Assembly: GCF_014610845.1 (NCBI RefSeq)
Contig: NZ_JABTCG010000002.1
Location: 310,001-374,000 of the forward strand
Reading direction: 5' to 3'
From: Maribacter arenosus
GTDB taxonomy: Bacteria > Bacteroidota > Bacteroidia > Flavobacteriales > Flavobacteriaceae
Length of the DNA stretch: 64,000 nt
A program made the position numbers and the translations under genes. Of the stretch, positions 27,514 through 36,299 are shown piece by piece (position 1 is the first letter of the stretch; each line of letters opens with the position of its first letter). The notes below the pieces were generated by a model that had not been told where the DNA came from, did no database searches, and saw only the letters and a list, made by a program, of their open reading frames with translations.

Positions 27514-27582
27514 AAACCGGCCAAACTAATTAAAACCTAAATTACTTTAATTACTATCAAAACCCTGGCCAGTTTTTACATC

Positions 27583-27611
27583 CCACTGGAATTGAACTTC
27601 AATCCCAGTGG
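27583..27611. repeat. 29-bp near-perfect palindrome
   Basis: CCACTGG (27583-27589) and CCAGTGG (27605-27611) enclose ATTGAA (27591-27596) and TTCAAT (27598-27603); only the centre base and one A/C pair break symmetry. It lies about 70 bp upstream of the reverse-strand terminator at 27484. It could be an RNA hairpin in a small noncoding transcript, or a protein-binding dyad. Confidence 0.6.
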
Positions 27612-27697
27612 TTGATGGATAATAATGGTTAGTGTTAGCATAGCCTTATATCCAACTAATATTTTTATTCAATTATTCCATCCGATTCCTGAAAAAA

Positions 27698-27874
27698 TCA
27701 ATTAATTACTCTAGTCCTTTTATTCTTGATCATATATAGTCCGTATCGATCACCTTTCGACTTTAAAACAGCCTTTCGATTCAATCGGGCTGAGGGTAAG
27801 ATGATGCACAGCGTCATTAAAAAAACCAACAAACTGATGATGAAAAAAATATCAACTAAAATCGATGAATTCAT
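27698..27874 (-). CDS. Possible small single-pass membrane protein
   Basis: 58 residues from the ATG at 27874: MNSSILVDIFFIISLLVFLMTLCIIL then a basic tail (SARLNRKAVLKSKGDRYGLYMIKNKRTRVIN). One clear transmembrane helix with positive inside residues after it. Promoter and ribosome binding site are not obvious. The terminator at 27484-27513 could belong to this transcript. Confidence 0.4.
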   Translation of the reverse strand: MNSSILVDIFFIISLLVFLMTLCIILPSARLNRKAVLKSKGDRYGLYMIKNKRTRVIN

Positions 27875-28098
27875 AAGCGTCATTCAATATTGTATTGCGT
27901 TCTGGATTTCAATACGATGTAAAGCTAATAAGTAACCAATACTGGGAAAGAAGAAAATAAAAATCAAATCTGGCTGTCGCTGAAATGCCTTATTTTATCG
28001 ATAAAATGCAATTTTGAAAGCTTATTCCTACTTTTAGCATTGTGAACTAAATCCAAATAAAGTGCAAAACCAGAAAATATCTAGGGAAACAGGAGCCG

Positions 28099-29631
28099 TT
28101 ATTTTAGATGTTTTATTATGGTTTCAAGGAGTTCATGAAAATCAAAAGGCTTCGGCACTACTGCATTCATACCATCATCTAAATAACCCTCTATATTTTC
28201 CTTGAACACATTACCCGTAATCCCAATAATCGGGATACCCTTGATGTCCTTAAATGGGAATCCCCGGATCAACTTAGTTATTTGGTCCCCTGGAACATTC
28301 GGGAGATCTACATCCATTAGTATAATGTCATATGAATTATTCATCACTGTTTCGAAAACCAAGGCCCCATCATTGACCAAATCAATATAAAACAATGCAG
28401 TTTCCATCAACGCCTTGAACAATACCGTTTGTGTTCGTTCATCATCTTCGACCAATAAAACCTTATACTTTCGATGACCTTTAAGCTTAGAAACATCGAT
28501 GGGCTTGGCCTTTATCTTTTCAATGGGTTTTGAAGCAAGATCCAATGCATATATTAACGTAACATCAAAGTAAAAGATCGATCCCTGCCCAGGTATAGAT
28601 TCTACCTTGACTTCACTACCCATTAGGGACAACAACCCTTTTACAATAGAAAGTCCTAAACCTACTCCTTCCTTTTTATCTTCCGTCTCCAATCGGGTAA
28701 AACTCTCAAAAATAGCATTTGATTTCTCCGACGGAATTCCAATACCGGTATCGGCCACCTCGAATCTTAGGCTTACCTTATTGGCTCGCTTCTGGTTAAG
28801 TTTAACATTCAATGTAATAGTACCTTTTTCGGTGAACTTTAAGGCGTTATCGAGCAAATTCGTAAGGATCTGGAATAAACGCAAACGATCTCCTTCTAAA
28901 TACTCAGGTATTTTATGATCATACTCCATCACGAATCGCAGCGATTTCTGGGAGGTTTTTGACTTGTACGTAAACTTTATGAGCTCGAGTAAATCATATA
29001 GATTGAAGACTTTGTTCCGCAATTGTAATCTGCCAGAAGCGATCATACTGATACTTAAGATATCGTCGAGCAGTAATCTCAAATTAGAATTCGACTGCTT
29101 TAGAAAATCGACCATTTGGCGTTGTTCGTTATCCAGGTTCGTGCCTTCCAACAAGTTGGTAATTGAAATAATACTGGTGAGCGGATTCCTTAATTCATGG
29201 CTGAAATTTTGAATAAAGGCATTTTTAAACCGTTCCCGTTCTTCCAATTCAACATTTTTCAGGACCACCAATTCAGAATTTATAATGGACTCATTACGGG
29301 CTTGGGCGATACTTTGGTAGTCGAGGTAGTGTTCTGTAAGGTCATAAATAACCAATAGTACATGATTCTCTTTTTTGAATATTTTTAGATCGGTGATGAA
29401 TTCCTTATCCTGTACCTCGATATGGACACAGTTATAGGTTATCGATGCTTGGGTAGCATCGAGAATAGCTGAGAAAGACATAAAAAAAGGATGTACATCA
29501 TAGATAAGATCACCCTCTTTCAATTCGATGAAAGTTTGGTCACTTTCAAGGATATGACCCTGGAGATCAATGACAACAAACTGAATGTTCCGATTGATAT
29601 ATTGTTTTTTATACTGATCAAGAAAGGTCAT
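28099..29631 (-). CDS. Hybrid histidine kinase with C-terminal receiver
   Basis: 510 residues with no membrane segment. Order: PAS-like N-terminal sensor (residues about 10-105), coiled linker, HisKA with phospho-acceptor His145 (NFSHELRNPLTSI), HATPase (NLLDNALKFTEKG, ADTGIGIP, GVGLGLSIVKGL), and a receiver with phospho-acceptor Asp440 (DIILMDVDLPN) and conserved Lys near PKPFDFHELL. As a soluble kinase it must read an internal signal. It overlaps the Ras-like GTPase gene by 14 bp, so GTPase state is a plausible input. Its own output target is not encoded nearby. Confidence 0.95.
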   Translation of the reverse strand: MTFLDQYKKQYINRNIQFVVIDLQGHILESDQTFIELKEGDLIYDVHPFFMSFSAILDATQASITYNCVHIEVQDKEFITDLKIFKKENHVLLVIYDLTEHYLDYQSIAQARNESIINSELVVLKNVELEERERFKNAFIQNFSHELRNPLTSIISITNLLEGTNLDNEQRQMVDFLKQSNSNLRLLLDDILSISMIASGRLQLRNKVFNLYDLLELIKFTYKSKTSQKSLRFVMEYDHKIPEYLEGDRLRLFQILTNLLDNALKFTEKGTITLNVKLNQKRANKVSLRFEVADTGIGIPSEKSNAIFESFTRLETEDKKEGVGLGLSIVKGLLSLMGSEVKVESIPGQGSIFYFDVTLIYALDLASKPIEKIKAKPIDVSKLKGHRKYKVLLVEDDERTQTVLFKALMETALFYIDLVNDGALVFETVMNNSYDIILMDVDLPNVPGDQITKLIRGFPFKDIKGIPIIGITGNVFKENIEGYLDDGMNAVVPKPFDFHELLETIIKHLK

Positions 29632-30121
29632 TCAATATCGTAGCTAAATAGGTGAACATTTCATTGACAGCATCCCCGGTTTTTGCACTTGTCAGATAAT
29701 TTGCTTCGATATCATTCTCTTTTAGGAGACTTTGAAGCTCATCATTGATGACCAGATCTATTTTGTTTCCCACAACGATCAGGGGAATACCTTGGGTCTT
29801 CCCAGCAACGATTTCCAAATCCTGGCTTAGACCCTGGAAGGTAGAGGGCCTGCTTACATCGAAAACAAAGACCACGCCATGGGATCCCAATAAATAAGCG
29901 TCACGAATCATTCTAACTTCATCTGTCCCCTCTAGATCCCATATAATAAGCGATATGGATTCATCAGCGCGTACCTCAACAATTTTCTTGGTGATATGAA
30001 CGCCGATGGTCACTTTATAATTATCGGAAAAACTGTCGTTTACAAACCTCCTGATCAATGATGTTTTCCCGACACCAAAATGACCGAGAATCACGATTTT
30101 CTTAGATTTTTGCATTGCCAA
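29618..30121 (-). CDS. Ras/Rab-like small GTPase
   Basis: 167 residues, complete small G domain: P-loop Gly13 to Thr20 (GHFGVGKT), switch I Thr38 (VTIGV), switch II Asp62-x-x-Gly65 (WDLEGTDE), Asn119-Lys-Ile-Asp122, and Thr144-Ser-Ala-Lys147. Thr66 stands where Ras-type proteins have the catalytic Gln, so intrinsic hydrolysis may be low and depend on a partner. It is much closer to Rab/Ras layout than to translation GTPases. It overlaps the Roadblock-like gene by 20 bp and the kinase by 14 bp, giving tight translational coupling of all three. Confidence 0.93.
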   Translation of the reverse strand: MAMQKSKKIVILGHFGVGKTSLIRRFVNDSFSDNYKVTIGVHITKKIVEVRADESISLIIWDLEGTDEVRMIRDAYLLGSHGVVFVFDVSRPSTFQGLSQDLEIVAGKTQGIPLIVVGNKIDLVINDELQSLLKENDIEANYLTSAKTGDAVNEMFTYLATILNDLS

Positions 30122-30962
30122 AATATTCTGCCAGCTTTTTCTCGATCAGCGAAGAACTTAGCGTATCAACAGGGTGTTCCAAATGTCGACTCGTATAAAT
30201 AAGGTCAAGGTTCATCTCCATAAAATTATGGTAAAAATTGAAGATGATATCCTGCACCCTATTTTTCGTTTTTAAACTATATGACCCTGATATGACCACG
30301 GCAACATAGTAATTGACAAAGCTTTGGATATGTATATTATATAACTCATATTCGATCAACTCCAGATCTTGGTTTTTTTGGTGAAAAGCATCCTCGACAA
30401 AGGTTTTGATCGCTGTGAGCATACCCGAGATCATTTCTTCGTCGATGGTATCCGTTCTTGAAAAACTGGCCTTCAACAGTCCCGAATCCCGCTCAATCAA
30501 TAACACCTGTTCTATTTTCTCGGAGGCCAAATCTCGGAGCAATAACTCTTTCTCCTTACTCCCGCCAAAAAATGCCCTAATCCTTCTTTTCCATGCCGAT
30601 ATAAAACTCAATTGGTTGTCTATTTTTTCAGAAAGGACCTTTATCTCCTGCGCCACATATTTTTTGACCATCTTGCCCAATACGGGATAAAGGGCATCCA
30701 CTACTTCATCTTTGTGGTTTTGAATTTCCTTTTTTAAGGTTGCGGTAATTGTAGGCCCCAGGGTATGTGGCATTTTTTTGGTAAACTCATCCAATCGATT
30801 TTCAATAATGGGGTCTACCCTCTTGGCGAATTTTTCCCTGTCGTTATAGGCTTGCTCCAAAAATTCGATGCGATCGGCAATTTTATCGATATCTTCCCGA
30901 TCGTCAGTGAAGAGAATATCCTTAAGGATTTCCAATCTATCTTTTTCGCTCATCCCAGACAA
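30102..30962 (-). CDS. Roadblock/longin-like protein related to the soluble half of GTPase-linked OmpA-family proteins
   Basis: 286 residues, no signal or membrane segment. The N-terminal helical region (ADRIEFLEQAYND, ITATLKKEIQNHKDEVVDALYPVLGKMVKKYVAQEI) and the later alpha/beta domain (EQVLLIERDSGLLKASF, DEEMISGMLTAIKTFVEDAFH, YYVAVVISG) look like the soluble part of large OmpA-family proteins that neighbour small GTPases in cyanobacteria. The second half has the strand-helix order of a Roadblock/longin fold, the class that regulates Ras-like GTPases such as MglA. Here the OmpA peptidoglycan-binding domain is absent. Likely GAP, GEF or effector of the adjacent GTPase. Confidence 0.75.
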   Translation of the reverse strand: MSGMSEKDRLEILKDILFTDDREDIDKIADRIEFLEQAYNDREKFAKRVDPIIENRLDEFTKKMPHTLGPTITATLKKEIQNHKDEVVDALYPVLGKMVKKYVAQEIKVLSEKIDNQLSFISAWKRRIRAFFGGSKEKELLLRDLASEKIEQVLLIERDSGLLKASFSRTDTIDEEMISGMLTAIKTFVEDAFHQKNQDLELIEYELYNIHIQSFVNYYVAVVISGSYSLKTKNRVQDIIFNFYHNFMEMNLDLIYTSRHLEHPVDTLSSSLIEKKLAEYFGNAKI

Positions 30963-30975
30963 CGTTGAGGTCTAT

Positions 30976-31332
30976 TTATTTGTTACTGACTTTATTGCCT
31001 AATTCGATGAGCAATTTCCCAAGCGTTTCCTTACCCACGCTTTTATCCTCCAAATCATCGATCTTATTGGCCAAACTCTTTTCCAAATCCGTAATCCTAA
31101 TATTCACATCGGTCGAAACATCATCAATTGATTTTCGCAAATCAGAACCTACTTCCTCAATCAGGTCTTCCAATACCTTTTTCTTATTGAGAATGTCTTG
31201 TTTAAGTACTTCGAACTCCGCATCATAGGCCTGGATATGATCCCCAAAAATGAGGTTCTTAATCGCTTCTATTTTTGAATCGGATTCTTGGCTTCCGTGT
31301 AACTTGATAACAGCTTTTTGATTCTTTGACAT
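30976..31332 (-). CDS. Coiled-coil protein heading the GTPase operon
   Basis: 118 residues, almost entirely helical with heptads from about residue 20 to 110 (YDAEFEVLKQDILNKKKVLEDLIEEVGSDLRKS..., ITDLEKSLANKIDDLED). No domain name. It is the first gene of the four-gene operon and ends 13 bp before the Roadblock-like start, so it is probably a scaffold or oligomerisation partner for that protein. Confidence 0.8.
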   Translation of the reverse strand: MSKNQKAVIKLHGSQESDSKIEAIKNLIFGDHIQAYDAEFEVLKQDILNKKKVLEDLIEEVGSDLRKSIDDVSTDVNIRITDLEKSLANKIDDLEDKSVGKETLGKLLIELGNKVSNK

Positions 31333-31818
31333 CGTGCTTATGTTTTAATGGAAAAAATTACTTTGATTGTTGTGGCAACAATCGATATTCTACACTGATT
31401 ACCGGTACAATTATTCTATTGCATATTCGGTAAACATCCGATATTCAGGGCAATATAGTGATTCCGAACCTACTTTTCAAGGATAAATTGAATTAGATGG
31501 ATACTATTGATGTATTCCTAATTCCTTAAGCATGCATAGATAACATCATTAATTGATGGTTTTTCAGCACAGGTACAAGGAACGATGTTCAACAAATCCA
31601 ATGATTTTAATGCCATAGAAATAAGCGGATGTATTCAAAATTCATATACAAAGGAAAACTTTTCACCTTATCTAAAATCGGCAAGCTGAAATTTTATTGG
31701 CAAGGTGTTCTTTCAATTATTACTTTTAGACAAAAGCGTAGTATCTTGGTATTTGAAACTTTCGGTCCTAAAAATCATCCCGAAAACCATCGTAACAGGC
31801 AACCGAAAACCCATTAAA
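31333..31818. other. 486-bp region with the GTPase operon promoter and a perfect dyad
   Basis: No credible gene. A perfect 8-bp inverted repeat GATTGTTG (31365-31372) / CAACAATC (31376-31383) with a TGG centre lies 33 bp upstream of the coiled-coil gene's start, where a repressor would act. The rest shows nothing I can name. Confidence 0.5.
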
Positions 31819-32193
31819 ATGGAAAAGCTAAAACCAAAAGATGTTGATTCTTATATTGCCAATTCGAATGCCCAAGCCCGTGAGATTATGGTAGAGCTTC
31901 GGAATTTGATAAAATCTACTGTACCCGAAGCGGAAGAAGTAATAAGCTGGAATGTGCCCATCTATAAATATCACGGCATTCTTGCAGGGTTTTCAGTGGC
32001 AAAGCACCATGTTAGTCTAGGATTGGATACGCTGCACGCCAAAAACCGTGAAATACTAGAAGAAAAGGGTTATAAAACAGGGAAAAAGACCGTTCAAATA
32101 AAGTTCGGCCAAAAAGTACCGGTCGCCGTACTAAAGGAAACCCTAAAAGTTCAGGCAAAAATTAATGAAGTCAAAAAAAATAATGCAAAATGA
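31819..32193 (+). CDS. DUF1801 (YdhG-type) protein
   Basis: 124 residues from ATG 31819 (MEKLKPKDVDSYIANSN); a longer upstream frame begins in noncoding sequence and is rejected. DUF1801 hallmarks are AREIMVELRNLIKSTVPEAEEVISWNVPIYKYHGILAGFSVAKHHVSLG. Function unknown; the fold is frataxin-like and related proteins have been linked to iron handling. It overlaps the YdeI-like gene by 4 bp. Confidence 0.85.
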   Translation: MEKLKPKDVDSYIANSNAQAREIMVELRNLIKSTVPEAEEVISWNVPIYKYHGILAGFSVAKHHVSLGLDTLHAKNREILEEKGYKTGKKTVQIKFGQKVPVAVLKETLKVQAKINEVKKNNAK

Positions 32194-32786
32194 ATGCTAA
32201 GGTTGATTGGTTTTTCAATAAAGACACGAAGTGGCAAAAGGAATATGCAGCCTTGAGATCTATTGTTCTTAAGTGTGGACTGACCGAAGAATTGAAGTGG
32301 GGTGTTCCCTGTTATACGTTTCAAAACAACAACATTGTTTTGATCCATGGATTCAAAGACTATTGTGCTTTACTTTTTCCTAAGGGTGTTTTGTTAAGTA
32401 ATGCAGAAAACTTATTAGTGCAACAGACTAAAAACGTACAAGCCGCCCGACAACTTCGGTTTACTACTTTGCAGGAAATAATTGATTTAAAATCTATAAT
32501 CAAAGCCCATATTTTTGAAGCCATAGAGGTGGAAAAAGCAGGACTGCAGGTAAAAATGAAAAAAACTTCCGAATTTGGGATGCCCGATGAACTTAAAAAG
32601 GCATTGGATGAAAATGCCGAATTAAAATCCGCCTTTGAATCGTTGACACCAGGTCGGCAAAGAGGTTATCTTTTATATTTTTCTGCACCCAAGCAATCCA
32701 AGACCCGGGCGTCAAGAATCGCGAAATGTATGCCTAAAATTCTTAATGGGGTCGGTCTCAACGACCATTATAAAGATAGTAGGTAA
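32190..32786 (+). CDS. YdeI/OmpD-associated family protein
   Basis: 198 residues. The N-terminal DUF1801-like half (LRSIVLKCGLTEELKWGVPCYTFQNNNIVLIHGFKDYCALLF) is followed by a C-terminal YdeI-type helical domain with the signature LTPGRQRGYLLYFSAPKQSKTRASRI. Family members have been connected with peptide or membrane stress resistance, but mechanism is unknown. Co-translated with the preceding DUF1801 gene. Confidence 0.87.
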   Translation: MNAKVDWFFNKDTKWQKEYAALRSIVLKCGLTEELKWGVPCYTFQNNNIVLIHGFKDYCALLFPKGVLLSNAENLLVQQTKNVQAARQLRFTTLQEIIDLKSIIKAHIFEAIEVEKAGLQVKMKKTSEFGMPDELKKALDENAELKSAFESLTPGRQRGYLLYFSAPKQSKTRASRIAKCMPKILNGVGLNDHYKDSR

Positions 32787-32917
32787 GGGTAAGCGCTTTG
32801 CGTTCTTTTCCAGAGTTATTTTTCCAGAAGACTAAAATCCCGATTTTTAGAAAACACTATTAACGAACTCAGGATTTATCCTTTATCTTTAGTAACGTTT
32901 TTCATTGCGCTACACCA

Positions 32918-33709
32918 ATGGTCAACATTCAAAGCATAAAGGATATCAAGGCCATTGGCCCCCAACGGGTCAATAAATACCTGCTGGTCTCTTGTGAAAC
33001 AGGGCAACTGACCCTGCAGGTTGACGAAAAGGAAATAACGCTTAAGGAAAACGAAGTGTTGACCATTACTTCGGGACAGTACCACCATTTCACGCATACT
33101 GAAAGTGCCGAGGGCTTTTTACTCGAATTTACGCTTGATTTCTTTGCCAAAACGGAGCACGATATCGAACTCATCTTTCAGAACAGCCTGTTTTGTCATT
33201 TCGATTATAATGAAGTGATAAATGTTGCCGGCCACCCGGCAATCTCAAGACAAATGGCAATGATTAAAACCGAGCTCAACGAAAAACCCTTTCAATACCT
33301 GACCACGGTGCATTCGCGGATCGAACTGATCCTAGTCGACATCAATCGAGCGAAATTGGAGCATGGGGGCGAAATTTGGAAACCCGAGGCACTATTTTTG
33401 CATTTTCTAGAATTTGTCCGTAATAATTTTGAATATAACTACTCCCTAAATAAGATAGCAGCGCGATTGAAGACCACCGAATTGAAATTGAACGAACAGG
33501 CCAAGCTGCATGCGGGCAAAACGGCACAAAAAGTCATTTATGGCCTCATTATCTCCGAGGCGAAAAGGATCCTTCAATACGAACCCAGACTTTTCATTAA
33601 GGAAGTGGCCCATCAACTGGGTTTTGACGACCCTTATTATTTTACCAAATTCTTCAAGAACCACACCGGGCTCTCTCCAACGGAATATCAAAAAAGCCTA
33701 GCAAAGTAA
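32918..33709 (+). CDS. AraC-family transcriptional regulator
   Basis: 263 residues with a cupin-like N-terminal sensor (LLVSCETGQLTLQVDEKEITLKENEVLTI) and a C-terminal AraC DNA-binding region of two helix-turn-helix motifs (LNKIAARLKTTELKLNEQAK; FIKEVAHQLGFDDPYYFTKFFKNHTGLSPTEYQKS). It is followed by a cupin gene that could be its target. A TATCTTTA box about 25 bp upstream resembles a -7 element. Confidence 0.92.
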   Translation: MVNIQSIKDIKAIGPQRVNKYLLVSCETGQLTLQVDEKEITLKENEVLTITSGQYHHFTHTESAEGFLLEFTLDFFAKTEHDIELIFQNSLFCHFDYNEVINVAGHPAISRQMAMIKTELNEKPFQYLTTVHSRIELILVDINRAKLEHGGEIWKPEALFLHFLEFVRNNFEYNYSLNKIAARLKTTELKLNEQAKLHAGKTAQKVIYGLIISEAKRILQYEPRLFIKEVAHQLGFDDPYYFTKFFKNHTGLSPTEYQKSLAK

Positions 33710-33826
33710 TTTCAGCCCCAATTTCTTAATTATTGCAGCCATTTCACAGGATTTTCCATTTATCCGAGCTTCGTTCCTACCTAATTTTGAAGTATCGAAT
33801 ATTTATTAATCTTTAAATTAACGAAA

Positions 33827-34180
33827 ATGAAAACAGCAATCGAAGATTATATTGTAAATATAAATAAAACAGATTGGCAGCCATTGATAGAAAACGGGCA
33901 CCATTACAAAGGCATTTTTGTGAAGTCGCTGAGGTATGATGAAGCATCTAAAAGGTCGCCGTCAATCTTTCTGAAATTCGAACCCGGGGCGGCCTACCCG
34001 TACCACAACCATCCCGGCGGGGAAGAACTTTTTGTAATTACAGGGGATTGTTACGTAAACGAGTCATTTCTCGAGGCTGGGGATTATCTCCATACCCCAA
34101 AAAACTGCAAACATGCCGTGCGAACCGAAAACGGCTGTGAGCTATTATTCATGATTCCAGAAGAAGTTGAAATTGTATGA
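33827..34180 (+). CDS. ChrR-like cupin protein
   Basis: 117 residues, a single cupin barrel with metal-binding motif PYHNHPGGEELFVITGDCYV and the second motif HTPKNCKHAVRTENGCE. Similar to the cupin anti-sigma C-terminal domain of ChrR and to stand-alone cupins of unknown enzymatic function. The AraC gene lies 117 bp upstream on the same strand. Confidence 0.85.
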   Translation: MKTAIEDYIVNINKTDWQPLIENGHHYKGIFVKSLRYDEASKRSPSIFLKFEPGAAYPYHNHPGGEELFVITGDCYVNESFLEAGDYLHTPKNCKHAVRTENGCELLFMIPEEVEIV

Positions 34181-34187
34181 TAGTTTA

Positions 34188-35174
34188 TTAATGCACAGTC
34201 ACCTCCACATTCCGATACTTCTTTAAATAATCCACAGGTGTCATATCGGTAATCTTTCGAAATACATCACGAAACGCTTTGGGATCTGAATAACCGACTT
34301 CATACATAACCTCATTGACTGTTTTACGGCCTTTTTCCAATTCCTTTTTCGCCGCCTCCACTTTTACCCGTTGGTGGTATTCTACCACAGTGTTGGCGGT
34401 CGCTTTTTTAAAACGTCGTTCAAAAGTCCGACGGTTAACGGCCATTTTATGGCAGAGCTCGTCAACGGTAATCTTATCCTTAAAATTTTGTTCAATAAAT
34501 ACCTGTGCCTGTAGTATTTCTTTATCCTTATGCGATTTTTGCCCTGAAAAAATAATGAAGGGGGATTGACTGCTGCGGTCGATATCGATCATAAAACCCT
34601 TGGAGGCCATCACGGCGGTTTCGCGCCCCGCATATTTTTCGATGAGGTAAATGACGAGATTGGTAAACGAATAGGCACCACCACTGGTGTAAATGCCATC
34701 GGCATCGGTCACGATCTTATCGTCTTTTAAGATTGCATTCGGGAACTTCTTTCGGAATTCGTTGGCATATTGCCAGTGGGTAGAACAGTTTTTTCCGTCT
34801 AGGAGCCCAGTAGATGCCAGAAAAAAGGAGGCCACACAAAGACTGACGATTTCCGCTCCCTCTTTATACTGCGCAATCAGCCATGGAATAAATGCGGCAT
34901 TGGTTTCGCGGTTCTTCTCAAAGTCGCCATGTATGGCGGGAATGATAATCAGGTCGGTCTTTACTACTTCATCGATCAATAGATCCGGATTGACCGTAAA
35001 CAGACCGTTTGACTGCTCCGTTTGTTTTTCAAGACCTACTAAATGGATATCAAAAAGTGGTTCCCTATTGGTCTTTTCTAAAAATTCGTTGACCCAAGAT
35101 AGCATCTGATGGGTACCCCCGATGTTGACCACACTACTATGACCTTTAGGAACTATTATGGATACGTGTTTCAT
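34188..35174 (-). CDS. GlxA-type AraC regulator with DJ-1/PfpI domain
   Basis: 328 residues. The N-terminal class I glutamine amidotransferase-like domain (about 1-185) carries the nucleophile elbow IVSLCVASFFLASTGLLDG. The C-terminal AraC domain has KITVDELCHKMAVNRRTFERRFKKA and TVNEVMYEVGYSDPKAFRDVFRKITDMTPVDY. These regulators usually sense small metabolites or amines. The gene is convergent with the cupin gene (7-bp gap) and divergent from the DHFR-like gene. Confidence 0.93.
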   Translation of the reverse strand: MKHVSIIVPKGHSSVVNIGGTHQMLSWVNEFLEKTNREPLFDIHLVGLEKQTEQSNGLFTVNPDLLIDEVVKTDLIIIPAIHGDFEKNRETNAAFIPWLIAQYKEGAEIVSLCVASFFLASTGLLDGKNCSTHWQYANEFRKKFPNAILKDDKIVTDADGIYTSGGAYSFTNLVIYLIEKYAGRETAVMASKGFMIDIDRSSQSPFIIFSGQKSHKDKEILQAQVFIEQNFKDKITVDELCHKMAVNRRTFERRFKKATANTVVEYHQRVKVEAAKKELEKGRKTVNEVMYEVGYSDPKAFRDVFRKITDMTPVDYLKKYRNVEVTVH

Positions 35175-35196
35175 TTTATCTGCTATTATTGAATTG

Positions 35197-35204
35197 CAAA
35201 TGTA
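35197..35204 (-). promoter_or_regulatory. Candidate -7 element of the GlxA-type regulator
   Basis: Reads TACATTTG on the reverse strand, an exact TAnnTTTG match, 23 bp upstream of the start codon. Confidence 0.5.
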
Positions 35205-35275
35205 ATTAAAACGTTTGTCGGAATCAACCCGTTAGATTGACGTAATTACCCATTTTAGATTTCAAAAAACCCCTT

Positions 35276-35283
35276 TATCTTTG
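35276..35283 (+). promoter_or_regulatory. Candidate -7 element of the DHFR-like operon
   Basis: TATCTTTG, an exact TAnnTTTG match, 36 bp upstream of the ATG at 35320. Confidence 0.5.
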
Positions 35284-35319
35284 GAATGGTGTGTTCGGAA
35301 AATCATTAATACCCATTAT

Positions 35320-35877
35320 ATGAGAAAAGTAATATTGTCGATGATGATGTCCTTGGATGGATATATCGAAGGATCGAATGGGGAAATCGATTGGCATGTA
35401 TGGAACGAGGAAATGTCCGATTATATGATGGATTTTTTTAAAACCGTGGATACGTTTATATATGGCCGTAAATCATATGAACTAATGCTGACCTACTGGC
35501 CTTTTGAAACTGGGGAATTTGCCGATATTATGAACAGAACCCCTAAAATAGTCTTCTCAAAAACCTTGGATAAAGTGGAATGGAATTCAAGGTTGATCAA
35601 ACAAAATGTAATCGAAGAAATACAGTTGGAAAAAAGGAAGACAGGTAAGGATTTGGTTTTGTTCGCCGGTGCCGATATCGCTTCGACTTTTTTGGAATAC
35701 GGTTTGATCGATGAATTTCGGTTGATTGTAAATCCGGTCGTTCTAGGGAAAGGTACTTCGCTGTTCCAAGTTAGAAACCAAATGAAATTGGAGTTACTCG
35801 AATCCAGAACCTTTGACTGCGGAAACACCCTGCTACGTTATAGCTCAAAAAACAGACCTTTAAACAAAATCAAATGA
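35320..35877 (+). CDS. Dihydrofolate-reductase-like (RibD C-terminal type) protein
   Basis: 185 residues from ATG 35320 (MRKVILSMMMSLDGYIEGSNGEIDWH). The fold shows KVILSMMMSLDGYIEG, DTFIYGRKSYELM, VFSKTLDKVEWNS, and FRLIVNPVVLGKGTSLF, typical of the NADPH-dependent RibD C-terminal/YyaP group. Substrate unknown; it is not the housekeeping folA. It overlaps the VOC gene by 4 bp and starts a run of small accessory genes. Confidence 0.9.
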   Translation: MRKVILSMMMSLDGYIEGSNGEIDWHVWNEEMSDYMMDFFKTVDTFIYGRKSYELMLTYWPFETGEFADIMNRTPKIVFSKTLDKVEWNSRLIKQNVIEEIQLEKRKTGKDLVLFAGADIASTFLEYGLIDEFRLIVNPVVLGKGTSLFQVRNQMKLELLESRTFDCGNTLLRYSSKNRPLNKIK

Positions 35878-36287
35878 AAACAATCTGGCTCAACCTCCCT
35901 GTAAAAGACCTTCAAAAATCGAAGCAGTTCTTTCGCGACATAGGCTTTCGTGAAAATCCCATGCATAAAGAGGTCAGGCATCTGGGTAGCTTTTTGATTG
36001 GTGACAGCAATTTTGTCTTGATGCTTTTTCCCGAAGGGGACATAAAAAATTATACCCAAAATGAAATTACCGACACGGCCAAAAGCAATGAGATGCTCAT
36101 AAACATCGATGCGCAGTCGAAAGAGGAAGTAGACGCTTTCGCCAACAAGGTCACCAAAGCTGGCGGCAATGTTTATTTTAAACCTACCGAAGTAGATGGT
36201 TGGATGTACATTCTAAGCTTTGCCGATCTGGATGGCCACCGTTGGAGCATGTTATACATGGAACCGGAGAAAATGCCTAAACAATAA
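35874..36287 (+). CDS. VOC-family (glyoxalase/bleomycin-resistance-like) protein
   Basis: 137 residues, paired beta-alpha-beta-beta-beta units: IWLNLPVKDLQKSKQFFRDIGFREN at the start and GWMYILSFADLDGHRWSMLYME at the end, where a metal-binding Glu is expected. The VOC superfamily covers glyoxalases, dioxygenases and antibiotic-binding proteins; the specific role is unknown. Translationally coupled to the DHFR-like gene upstream and 12 bp before an SRPBCC gene. Confidence 0.88.
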   Translation: MKTIWLNLPVKDLQKSKQFFRDIGFRENPMHKEVRHLGSFLIGDSNFVLMLFPEGDIKNYTQNEITDTAKSNEMLINIDAQSKEEVDAFANKVTKAGGNVYFKPTEVDGWMYILSFADLDGHRWSMLYMEPEKMPKQ

Positions 36288-36299
36288 AACAATTCAATC

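Noticed and set aside
27992-28007. 16-bp palindrome ATTTTATCGATAAAAT after the histidine kinase gene
   Set aside because: AT-rich palindromes of this length are expected by chance in such intergenic DNA, and there is no T run or nearby promoter.
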